DNA of 64,000 nt from the NCBI GenBank assembly GCA_046328225.1, contig JAXLWZ010000001.1, positions 62,001-126,000 on the forward strand. The letters run 5' to 3'. Within the stretch, counting starts at the first letter, position 1; every line of letters begins with the position of its first letter. A model generated the notes under the pieces. It had not been told where the DNA came from. It worked only from the letters and a program-made list of their open reading frames with translations, and did no database searches. The position numbers and the translations under genes were made by a program. Below are positions 41,957-49,166 of the stretch, piece by piece. Origin of the DNA: Amarobacillus sp046328225. Lineage in GTDB: Bacteria; Chloroflexota; Dehalococcoidia; Tepidiformales; Tepidiformaceae.

Positions 41957-43156
41957 CTATATATCGTCTGTGCCGGGCGCGAACACGGGCATGATGCGCC
42001 GCATGAACTCATCGAAGAGCGGGACCGTGAACGCGGTTTCGCCGTGGCCGGGACTCCAGATCATGCCCTTCGCGATGAGATCGGCCCGCATGGGCGCGAG
42101 CGACGTGACCCGCCGGCCAAGCTTCGCGGCGACATCCCCGGAGCGGTGCGGACCCGCGCCAAGCTCCGCCATCGCGCGCATGTACCGGCGCTCCGATGGT
42201 TTGAGGCGATCGAACCGGACCCGGAAGAAGCTCTCATCGAGCGCCGCCACGACAACCGCCGATGCCCGCTCGACGTCATCGAGGGTGATCGGCGACGCAT
42301 CGGCGACATCCCAGGCGTGCTTGCCCCATTCCTGCAGGAAGTAAGGGTAGCCGCGCGTCACGGCAACGATGTGCTCCAGCGCGGCGGGCTCGATGGTCAC
42401 GCCCTCCGCGTTCAGCGGCCGCGTGATCGCGATGCGCGCGGCGGCGTCATCCAGCGGACCGACCTCCGGGAACTCGAACATCCGCTCGGCGTACGACTTC
42501 GCATTCCCCATGTGACCGCGCAGTTGCGGAAGGCCGGCGCCCACAAGGACCACCGGAAGCCGCCGCTGCGAACAGCGGTGCAGCGCGGTGATCAAGGCCC
42601 CGAGCTCATCCTCGCGCACGTATTGCAGCTCATCGATGAACAGCGCCAGCGCGCTCCCGGCGGCCCGCGCCGCTTCCGCCGCCGACTCCAACAACGCCTG
42701 GAGGTCGCCCTGGAGGTCGCCGTTGTCGGCGAGGCCCGGCTCAGGGTCGAAGTCAACGCCGACCTCGATGTCCTGGTACTTCACCTTCAGTCCGCGCGCG
42801 AACCCGGCGAGTGCTCGCAGCGCGCGGGTTGCGAGTTCCCGCGCACGGTCGTTCACGGAAAGTCGCAGCAGGGCGAGCCGCAGCTCGGGAGCGAGCAACG
42901 CCGGCAGCGATCGGTCCTCCGGCGCTTCGACCTGGATGGTTTCGAGCCCGAGCGACTCGGCCCGCTCCCGCATCCGGTCGAGCAGGACCGTCTTCCCCAC
43001 GCCCCGCAGCCCGACCATCAGGACGCTCTTCGCCGGGCTCCCACGGCGCACCCGCTGGAGCGCGACGTTCACCGACTCCAGCAGCGCATCACGCCCGGCC
43101 AACTCCGGCGGCGGCGCACCGGCGCCGGGCGCAAACGGGTTTCGAACCGGGTCCAC
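41957..43156 (-). CDS. AAA-family ATPase (ORC/Cdc6- or MoxR-like STAND fold)
   Basis: A 399-residue ATPase. Walker A is GLRGVGKT (49-56), Walker B LALFIDELQY, and LPVVLVGAGLPQLRGHMGNA contains the sensor-1 region. A winged-helix-like C-terminus follows (SERRYMRAMAELGAGPHRSG, DVAAKLGRRVTSLAPMRADL). It starts at GTG 43156, only 6 bp after a perfect TATAAT, so the mRNA is probably leaderless. The gene is bracketed by two copies of an A+T-rich hairpin. Family role is unclear; it looks like a discrete, possibly mobile module. Confidence 0.85.
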   Translation of the reverse strand: MDPVRNPFAPGAGAPPPELAGRDALLESVNVALQRVRRGSPAKSVLMVGLRGVGKTVLLDRMRERAESLGLETIQVEAPEDRSLPALLAPELRLALLRLSVNDRARELATRALRALAGFARGLKVKYQDIEVGVDFDPEPGLADNGDLQGDLQALLESAAEAARAAGSALALFIDELQYVREDELGALITALHRCSQRRLPVVLVGAGLPQLRGHMGNAKSYAERMFEFPEVGPLDDAAARIAITRPLNAEGVTIEPAALEHIVAVTRGYPYFLQEWGKHAWDVADASPITLDDVERASAVVVAALDESFFRVRFDRLKPSERRYMRAMAELGAGPHRSGDVAAKLGRRVTSLAPMRADLIAKGMIWSPGHGETAFTVPLFDEFMRRIMPVFAPGTDDI

Positions 43157-43162
43157 GCCTCG

Positions 43163-43168
43163 ATTATA
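43163..43168 (-). promoter_or_regulatory. Perfect TATAAT -10 box, leaderless start
   Basis: On the minus strand TATAAT is followed by CGAGGC and then the GTG start of the ATPase gene. The expected start of transcription coincides with or lies next to the start codon. The hairpin at 43174-43210 covers the -35 region. Confidence 0.7.
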
Positions 43169-43173
43169 CCAAT

Positions 43174-43210
43174 CTTAGGGAGTTTAGCGAATTCTGCTAA
43201 ACTCCCTAAG
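43174..43210. repeat. Hairpin repeat, copy 2 (promoter side of AAA ATPase gene)
   Basis: CTTAGGGAGTTTAGC and GCTAAACTCCCTAAG form a perfect 15-bp inverted repeat with a 7-bp spacer. It sits directly upstream of the ATPase -10 box, so it could be an operator as well as a mobile-element end. Confidence 0.9.
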
Positions 43211-43294
43211 GTGGGTATAACTGGGCGCCGAGGCAACGCGCATGAAGCCGAAAACAGTCCGGCTCACGCGACGCGTGAGCGGTTGCGACGCGGT

Positions 43295-43600
43295 TCACGT
43301 CCCCGAATCCTTCCACTCGATGTAGGCGCGTTCGAGAACATCCCGAATGAACTCGACTTCGGTCAGTACCGGGCGCCCTTTGTCCAGAGCCTCCACGAGC
43401 TTCGCTCCAGGAGCAGCGCCCACCACGACGAAGGTGGTGAATCGGCTGACAGAGCCTGTCGCCCGTCCTCCCAGCTTCTCCACGAGGCTCTCAACCTCGT
43501 CGCGTGTCCAGTGTTCCAACTCCCCGGTGAATACTGCCCTTGTCCCTTCGAGGGGACTGCTGGCGCATTGAGCCGCGAACGAGGCGTACCGTTCACGCAT
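43295..43600 (-). CDS. Stand-alone BRCT-domain protein
   Basis: A 101-residue protein that is nearly all one BRCT domain, as at the end of NAD-dependent DNA ligase: SSPLEGTRAVFTGELEHWTR, EVESLVEKLGGRATGSVSRF, TTFVVVGAAPGAKLVEALDK and GRPVLTEVEFIRDVLERA. The conserved GG turn and Trp are present (HWT; VSRFTTFVVVG). Isolated bacterial BRCT proteins may bind DNA ends or phosphopeptides; the role here is unknown. It starts at ATG 43600. Confidence 0.88.
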   Translation of the reverse strand: MRERYASFAAQCASSPLEGTRAVFTGELEHWTRDEVESLVEKLGGRATGSVSRFTTFVVVGAAPGAKLVEALDKGRPVLTEVEFIRDVLERAYIEWKDSGT

Positions 43601-43689
43601 GGCGTCGGCGGCCTTTGAACGGGCTCGCGGCTCTATTCGGAGCAGGTCTATTCGTCGAACGTGCCGGCCGCCCTCCGGGGGGCGCCCAC

Positions 43690-43724
43690 CCCCTTTTCTC
43701 CTTCCTCTTTTCTCTTTTCTCTAC
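43690..43724. repeat. CT heptad tract at LLM gene stop
   Basis: CCTTTTCTCCTTCCTCTTTT then CTCTTTTCTC reads, on the minus strand, as TAGAGAAAAGAGAAAAGAGG: the LLM gene's TAG stop is the first part of the heptad array. Confidence 0.85.
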
Positions 43725-44659
43725 TTAAAGTGCGGCGCCACCTTCTCCGCGAACAGCGCCGCGCCCACCTTCGGGTCCCGCCCGAAGAACTCCATCACGA
43801 ACATCGTGCAGCCCAGGTCGATGTGCTTCTGGATCTGCTCGCGCACCCGCTCGGGCGTGCCGGAAATCGCGAGCGGGCCCGTCGGGTCGCCAAGGTGGCC
43901 GCCGAAAATCTTCTTCGCCGTGTCCACCATCGGCCCCGCGCTCGCTTCGTCCGGCGCGATCGTGACCAGGCACTGCTGGCTGATGGTGACCTCGCTTTCC
44001 GGGCGCCCCACGTCGGCCATGTGCTGGCGCAGCGCCGCCACCTTCTGCGGAAGTGCGTGCTGGTGCCCCGCGAGGTTGTTCCAGATGTCCGCGTGCCGCG
44101 CGGCGATGCGCAGCGTCACCTTCTCGCCCGCGCCGCCGACGAGGATCGGCACGCGCCGGGGCGGCTTCGGTTCGCACACCACGTTCTCGCACTGCACGAA
44201 CTTGCCCGCGAAGCTCACTTCCTTCTCCTCCGGGTCCCACATCCGCCGGAGGAGCTGCACCGTCTCGTCGAGCTGCTTCAGCCGCTGGCCGGTCGAAAGG
44301 AAGGGCACGCCGAAGTCCGTGAATTCGCGGCGCAGCCAGCCGCCGCCGAGGCCCGCGATCACGCGCCCGCCCGCGATGCTATCGACCGTCGCGATGACCT
44401 TCCCGAGCTGGGCCGCGTTGCGCATGCCCGCCGGAGTCACGAGCGTGCCCAGCTCCGCCTTCTCCGTCGTCGCGGCGACGGCGGCGAGCAGCGACCACGC
44501 CTCGAGGATCGGGATCGAGGGCGATTGCGGCCCGTAGAGGTGGTCGCACACCCAGAGCGAATCGAAGCCCATCGCCTCGAATTCGCGCGACGCGTCGCGG
44601 CTCTCCTCCCAGGTGCGCTTGATCTGGGGGATGGTGACGCCGAAATGCACGTTGGCCAT
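43721..44659 (-). CDS. LLM-class flavin-dependent oxidoreductase
   Basis: A 312-residue luciferase-like (LLM) TIM-barrel enzyme, probably F420-dependent. Typical parts: ASREFEAMGFDSLWVCDHLY, LGTLVTPAGMRNAAQLGKVI, GRVIAGLGGGWLRREFTDFG and RRVPILVGGAGEKVTLRIAA. It starts at ATG 44659. Its stop codon lies at the edge of a GA-heptad array. It is only distantly similar to the LLM enzyme at 8110. Substrate unknown. Confidence 0.9.
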   Translation of the reverse strand: MANVHFGVTIPQIKRTWEESRDASREFEAMGFDSLWVCDHLYGPQSPSIPILEAWSLLAAVAATTEKAELGTLVTPAGMRNAAQLGKVIATVDSIAGGRVIAGLGGGWLRREFTDFGVPFLSTGQRLKQLDETVQLLRRMWDPEEKEVSFAGKFVQCENVVCEPKPPRRVPILVGGAGEKVTLRIAARHADIWNNLAGHQHALPQKVAALRQHMADVGRPESEVTISQQCLVTIAPDEASAGPMVDTAKKIFGGHLGDPTGPLAISGTPERVREQIQKHIDLGCTMFVMEFFGRDPKVGAALFAEKVAPHFK

Positions 44660-44721
44660 TTGCAGTGCTCCGAGAAGGTTCGGAGCGGAAGTCTACGCCT
44701 CCGGCGCCGATTTGCGAGCGC

Positions 44722-45495
44722 CTACTTCAGCAGCAGCTCATCCAGCCCCACGACGAGGTGGTCGATGCCCATCACCGCGCGCGTCGCCGCGATCACGCCG
44801 GGCATGAACGAATCGCGGCCCGTGCTGTCGTGGCGGATGGTGAGCGTCTGCCCGAGGCCGCCGAAGATGACCTCCTGGTGCGCGACCAGCCCCGGCAGCC
44901 GCACCGAGTGGATGGCGATGCCTCCGAGCTCGCCGCCGCGCGTGCCCGGGATGGTCTCCTTCTCCGTCGGCGGGTGCACGAAGGGGTCCTTGCGGGCAGC
45001 GCGCATCAGCTCCGCCGTCGTCTTCGCCGTGCCGCTGGGCGCATCCACCTTCTGGTCGTGGTGGAGCTCGATGATCTCGGCGTTATCGAAGAAGCGCGCG
45101 GCCTGGGCGGCGAAGTGCATCATCAGGACCGCGCCGATCGCGAAGTTGGCGGCGATGAACACGCCCACCTTCCGTTCGCGCGCCTGCGTTTCGATGAAGG
45201 TCATGAACTCGGCCGCGAGCCCCGTGGTGCCGCAGACGAGCCGCACGCCCGCGTGCAGGCAGGCCGCCGCCAGCGCGGGCGTCCAGGCCGCGTTCGAAAA
45301 ATCGATGACGACATCCGGCTTCACCTGTTCGAGGCAGAAGGGCGCATCGGTGTACACCGGCAGGCCATCGATCGCCGTCTCTTTCGAAAGCGGATCGAGA
45401 TAGGCAACCGGCGCCATGCCCTCGGCGGCGGCCACGGCCGCGGCGACCTGCCGGCCCATCTTGCCGGCCCCCGAAACGACGATGCGAAGCTCCAT
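44722..45495 (-). CDS. dapB: 4-hydroxy-tetrahydrodipicolinate reductase
   Basis: A 257-residue DapB, the NAD(P)H-dependent step of lysine and diaminopimelate synthesis. NADPH binding: RIVVSGAGKMGRQVAAAV. Signature ELHHDQKVDAPSGTAKTTAE holds the catalytic His pair and Lys; VCGTTGLAAEF and AANFAIGAVLMM are also typical. It starts at ATG 45495. No dapA neighbour is seen, so the gene is isolated from the rest of the pathway. Confidence 0.96.
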   Translation of the reverse strand: MELRIVVSGAGKMGRQVAAAVAAAEGMAPVAYLDPLSKETAIDGLPVYTDAPFCLEQVKPDVVIDFSNAAWTPALAAACLHAGVRLVCGTTGLAAEFMTFIETQARERKVGVFIAANFAIGAVLMMHFAAQAARFFDNAEIIELHHDQKVDAPSGTAKTTAELMRAARKDPFVHPPTEKETIPGTRGGELGGIAIHSVRLPGLVAHQEVIFGGLGQTLTIRHDSTGRDSFMPGVIAATRAVMGIDHLVVGLDELLLK

Positions 45496-45506
45496 CAGCG
45501 CAGTAT

Positions 45507-45675
45507 AGGAGTTCCCAGGCCCCAGCTCCCAGTTCCCAGGGGCTACCCCGTGCGGCGAGCCGCCCCGGAGGGCTGTCGCGTTCGGGCTTGAGGCCCGGGG
45601 CTTGAGGTCGAGCGAGGCAACCCCGAAGGGGGCTGATCCCCTGGGAACTGGGAACTGGGCGCTGGGAACTACCGA
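45507..45675. repeat. Composite heptad element, minus-strand sense
   Basis: Read from the hydrolase stop: TAGTTCCCAG units, GGGGATCAGCCCC, GGGGTTGCC, CCTCAAG-type units, a GGGGTAGCCCC stem and GGGAACT/GGGAGCT units that end just before the dapB start. Confidence 0.85.
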
Positions 45676-46499
45676 GCCTCGGCGAGGTGGCCATCGCCGC
45701 CGAGGAAGCGGTCCATCGTTTGCATTGAGCGCACGAGCTCGGCGTGCAGGGGGAAGAGCGAGTGGCCTTCGAAGTACACGAGCTTCGCGTCCGGGAGGTT
45801 CGCCGCGAGCCGGGCGGCGCCGCTCGCGGGCACGAGCGGGTAATCGCGCATGTGCATCACGAGCACGGGCATGCGCACCTTCGGCAACAGGTTCGTGACA
45901 TCGAGCCCTTCGATCGTGCCGTAAAAGGCCGTGCGCATCTCCGGGGTCGTGTGCTCCCGCAGGATTTCGGCCAGCCGGGCGGCGTCCTCCGCTTCCGCGA
46001 ACCCGAACGCCGAGCTCGCCAGCGCCTCCGTGTACAGCTTCCAATCCTCGCGCGCGATGGCGTCGATCGCGCGCCGCGAGGGGCTGCGCAGGTCCGTGCC
46101 GCGCGCGCTGCTGCACCACAGGAGCAGGTGCGAAACGCGCTGCGGATTCGCCGCCGCGTAGGCGATGGCCACCGGCCCCGAGCTCGTCGTCGCGAAGATG
46201 GCGAAGCGCGTCAGCCCCGCCGCTTCGGCCACCGCATCGATGTCCAGGCAGAGCGCGTCCAGCGTGAAGGCATCGACCTCGCGGTCGCTCTGGCCGGTGC
46301 CACGGGGGTCGTAGCGAATCAGCCGGTGGCGATCCTGCAGCACGCCGTACATGTAGCGCATTGTCGAAGGCAGCCGTTCGAATTCGAGCGACCCGGCCCC
46401 GAACGGCGTGAGGTGGACGATGGGCAGGCCCGTGCCCGTGTCGGTATAGGCGATGCGTTTGCCGTCGCGGGTGGTGGCGTGGCGAATCTCGGAGGTCAC
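45669..46499 (-). CDS. Alpha/beta hydrolase
   Basis: A 276-residue alpha/beta hydrolase. Marks: RHRLIRYDPRGTGQSDRE, nucleophile region FATTSSGPVAIAYA (Ser106 or Ser107, TSSGP rather than GxSxG), MPVLVMHMRDYPLVPASGAA (acid) and YFEGHSLFPLH (His). The altered elbow is also found in the adenylate-cyclase-linked and DNA-binding-linked hydrolases of this size. Its TAG stop begins the adjoining AGTTCCC array. Substrate unknown. Confidence 0.82.
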   Translation of the reverse strand: MTSEIRHATTRDGKRIAYTDTGTGLPIVHLTPFGAGSLEFERLPSTMRYMYGVLQDRHRLIRYDPRGTGQSDREVDAFTLDALCLDIDAVAEAAGLTRFAIFATTSSGPVAIAYAAANPQRVSHLLLWCSSARGTDLRSPSRRAIDAIAREDWKLYTEALASSAFGFAEAEDAARLAEILREHTTPEMRTAFYGTIEGLDVTNLLPKVRMPVLVMHMRDYPLVPASGAARLAANLPDAKLVYFEGHSLFPLHAELVRSMQTMDRFLGGDGHLAEAR

Positions 46500-46666
46500 C
46501 GTTTCGATCCTACGCAGCGCCGCGCGCGAATCCCTCCGCCCAAAGACGGATGCAACACCCCACGCCGATGGTCAGGTATACCTTCCGGGAAAAACGTCCG
46601 AAGGGCCCCGTAAATTCGCCACCGGCCGCGGCGGAGCACTCGCCCGCCGTCTGCGACGCTCGAAAG

Positions 46667-49030
46667 ATGACGGGCCTCGCGCGCCGCTACTGGTTGTTGC
46701 TGCTCACCGTGGTGGGCTCCGCCGTGGGCGGTGGCGCCCTCCTCCTGGGGTTCGACCGCGTGGCCGATGCCGCCCTCGTGGCGACGTCGCTCGCCGCTGG
46801 CATCCCGCTCGCGCTCACCCTCGCGCGACAGCTCCTCAAAGGCCACGCCGGCGTCGATGTCGTCGCCCTGCTCGCCCTCGGCGGCGCGCTCGCCCTCGGG
46901 GAGTACCTCACCGCCGCCGTCATCGCCCTCATGGTCGCGACCGGCGCCGCGCTCGAGGATTACGCCTCGGCCCGTGCCCAGCGCGAACTCTCCGCGCTGC
47001 TCGCGCGCGCGCCGCGCACCGCCCTGCGCGTCGAAGGCGGCGAATTGGTCGAAATCCCCATCGATGCCGTCGTCCCCGGCGATGTCCTCGCCGTGCGCGA
47101 TGCCGATGTCGTGCCCGTCGATGGCATGGTGCTCGAAGGCGTGGCCGTGCTCGATGAGTCCGCGCTCACCGGCGAAAGCCGCCTCATCGAACGCGCGATG
47201 GGCGACCGTCTCGCGAGCGGCGTCCTCAATGCCGGCGGCGCCTTCCGCATGCGCGCCCTCGCGACCGCCGAGGCCAGCACCTATGCCGGCATCGTCCGCC
47301 TGGTGCGCGCCGCCCAGGAGGCAAAGGCCCCGCTCGTGCGCCTCGCCGACCGCTACGCCGCGATCTTCGTGCCCCTCGCGCTCGCCTGGGCGGGCCTGGC
47401 GTGGGCCATCTCCGGCAGCGCCGAACGCGCGCTCGCCGTGGTCGTGGTCGCGACGCCCTGCCCGCTGCTGCTCGCCGCCCCCATCGCCATCGTCGCCGGC
47501 ACGTCGCGGTCGGCGCGGCGCGGCATCGTGATCAAAGGTGGCGGCGCCATCGAAACCCTCGCCCGCGTGCGCGCCGTGTATATGGATAAGACGGGCACGC
47601 TCACCGCCGGCACCCCCGAGGTCACGCGCGTCGAGGCGTTCGGCGAAACCACCGAGGCCGAGGTCCTGCGCCTCGCCGCCTCGCTCGACCAGCTTTCGTC
47701 GCATGTGATGGCCGCCGCGTTGGTGCGAACGGCACGGGGACGCGGCCTCGCGCTCGTCATCCCAGAAGGCGTGCGCGAACGCCCCGGTTCGGGCATCGAA
47801 GGCGAAGCCGCCGGCCGGGCCGTGCGCGTCGGCCAGTTCGATTGGGTCGCCGCCGGGCGCGATGTGCCCGAGCGCGTGCGCCGCTTCCGCCGCGCCGTCA
47901 TGCGCGAAGGCGCCTCCGTCGTCTACGTCGAAGTCGATGGCGAGTTGGCCGGCGCGCTCGTGCTCCAGGACCCCATCCGGCCCGAGGCCCCGCGCGCCAT
48001 TCGCACCCTCAAGCGCGGCGGCATCGAACGCGTGATCATGCTCACCGGCGACCACCCCGCCGTGGCCGATGCCGTCGGCAACGCCCTCGGCGTCGACCAC
48101 GTCATCGCCGAATGCTCCCCCGCCGAGAAGGTCGAGGCCGTGCGCGAATCGAAGGCGCGCGCCGTCACCCTCATGGTCGGCGATGGCATCAACGACGCGC
48201 CCGCGCTCGCGGCCGCCGATGTGGGCGTGGCGATGGGCGCGCGCGGCGCCACCTCATCCTCCGAAGCCGCCGATATGGTCATCATGGTCGACCGCCTGGA
48301 CCGCCTGGCCGAGGCGTTCACCATCGCCCGGCGGACGCGGCGCATCGCCGTCGAAAGCATGATGCTGGGGATGGCGCTCTCCGTGGTGGCGATGGGCTTC
48401 GCCGCCTTCGGCTACCTCGCACCCGTGGCCGGCGCCGTCCTCCAGGAGGCGATCGACCTGGCAGCCATTCTCAACGCCCTGCGCGCCCTCACGGGGGGGG
48501 TGAGCCGCCAGCCGCGCGCCCGCCTGCCCGAGGAGACCGCGCGCGAGCTGCGGCGCGAGCACCTGCGCCTGCTCCCCGCGCTCGAACAGCTGCGCACTGC
48601 CGCCGACCGCCTGGAGGAGCTGACCGCGCCCGAGGCCGGCGCCATCCTCACCACCGTTCGCACCTTCCTCCAGGACGACGTCCTGCCCCACGAACGGCGC
48701 GACGAAGGCGTCCTCTACCCCACGGTCAGCGGCATGCTCGGCGGCGATGACCCGCTCGGCGCGATGAGCCGCACCCACCAGGAGATCTTCCACCTGGCCC
48801 GCCAGTTCGACGCCCTCTGCGAGGCGATGTCACCCGGCGGCCCCGACCGCGAAGACCTCGCCGACATCCGCCGCGTGCTCTACGCCCTCCACGCCGTCCT
48901 CCGCCTCAACGTCGCCCAGGAAGAAGAGGTCTACCTCTCGCTGGACGATGACTACCTCACGCGGCCACTCGGGGGCGAGAATTCCCAGTTCCCGGTTCCC
49001 AGTTCCCAGGGGATCAACCCCGCGCGGTGA
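46667..49030 (+). CDS. Heavy-metal P-type ATPase fused to a C-terminal hemerythrin-like domain
   Basis: A 787-residue protein. P1B-type ATPase core: TGES (about 168-171), ATPCPLLLA (about 262), phosphorylated Asp307 in MDKTGT, TGDHPAVADA and VGDGINDAPALAAADVGVAM. The usual SEHPLA reads SSHVMA. There is no N-terminal metal-binding domain. From about 625 a hemerythrin-like four-helix domain follows (RREHLRLLPALEQL, LPHERRDEGVLYP, RTHQEIFHLARQF, VAQEEEVYLSL), with His/Glu ligands for an iron or metal centre. The last 16 residues (NSQFPVPSSQGINPAR) are encoded by a heptad repeat. No Shine-Dalgarno is obvious. It presumably exports or loads a metal that is sensed or held by the hemerythrin domain. 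Confidence 0.9.
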   Translation: MTGLARRYWLLLLTVVGSAVGGGALLLGFDRVADAALVATSLAAGIPLALTLARQLLKGHAGVDVVALLALGGALALGEYLTAAVIALMVATGAALEDYASARAQRELSALLARAPRTALRVEGGELVEIPIDAVVPGDVLAVRDADVVPVDGMVLEGVAVLDESALTGESRLIERAMGDRLASGVLNAGGAFRMRALATAEASTYAGIVRLVRAAQEAKAPLVRLADRYAAIFVPLALAWAGLAWAISGSAERALAVVVVATPCPLLLAAPIAIVAGTSRSARRGIVIKGGGAIETLARVRAVYMDKTGTLTAGTPEVTRVEAFGETTEAEVLRLAASLDQLSSHVMAAALVRTARGRGLALVIPEGVRERPGSGIEGEAAGRAVRVGQFDWVAAGRDVPERVRRFRRAVMREGASVVYVEVDGELAGALVLQDPIRPEAPRAIRTLKRGGIERVIMLTGDHPAVADAVGNALGVDHVIAECSPAEKVEAVRESKARAVTLMVGDGINDAPALAAADVGVAMGARGATSSSEAADMVIMVDRLDRLAEAFTIARRTRRIAVESMMLGMALSVVAMGFAAFGYLAPVAGAVLQEAIDLAAILNALRALTGGVSRQPRARLPEETARELRREHLRLLPALEQLRTAADRLEELTAPEAGAILTTVRTFLQDDVLPHERRDEGVLYPTVSGMLGGDDPLGAMSRTHQEIFHLARQFDALCEAMSPGGPDREDLADIRRVLYALHAVLRLNVAQEEEVYLSLDDDYLTRPLGGENSQFPVPSSQGINPAR

Positions 49031-49166
49031 GTTCCCAGTTCCCAGCAGCCAGTTCCCAGGGGATCAACCCTGTGCGGTGAGCGCGCCTCCCCCGGGGTAG
49101 CCCGCCTCGAGCCTCGAACCTCGAACCTCGAGCCCATTTCTCCTTCCTCTTTTCTCTTTTCTCTCA
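48981..49166. repeat. Double composite heptad element entering the P-type ATPase 3' end
   Basis: AGTTCCC/GGTTCCC units plus GGGGATCAACCCC occur twice (48981-49028 and 49031-49077); the first copy is translated as the ATPase tail and contributes its TGA. A GCCTCCCCCGGGG core, CCTCGAG/CCTCGAA units and a CTTTTCT tract follow up to the histidine kinase stop. Confidence 0.92.

Noticed and set aside
46574..46583. AGGTATACCT palindrome upstream of the P-type ATPase as a metal-regulator operator
   Set aside because: Only 10 bp long, no promoter elements fit clearly around it, and it does not match the CsoR or MerR patterns I know.
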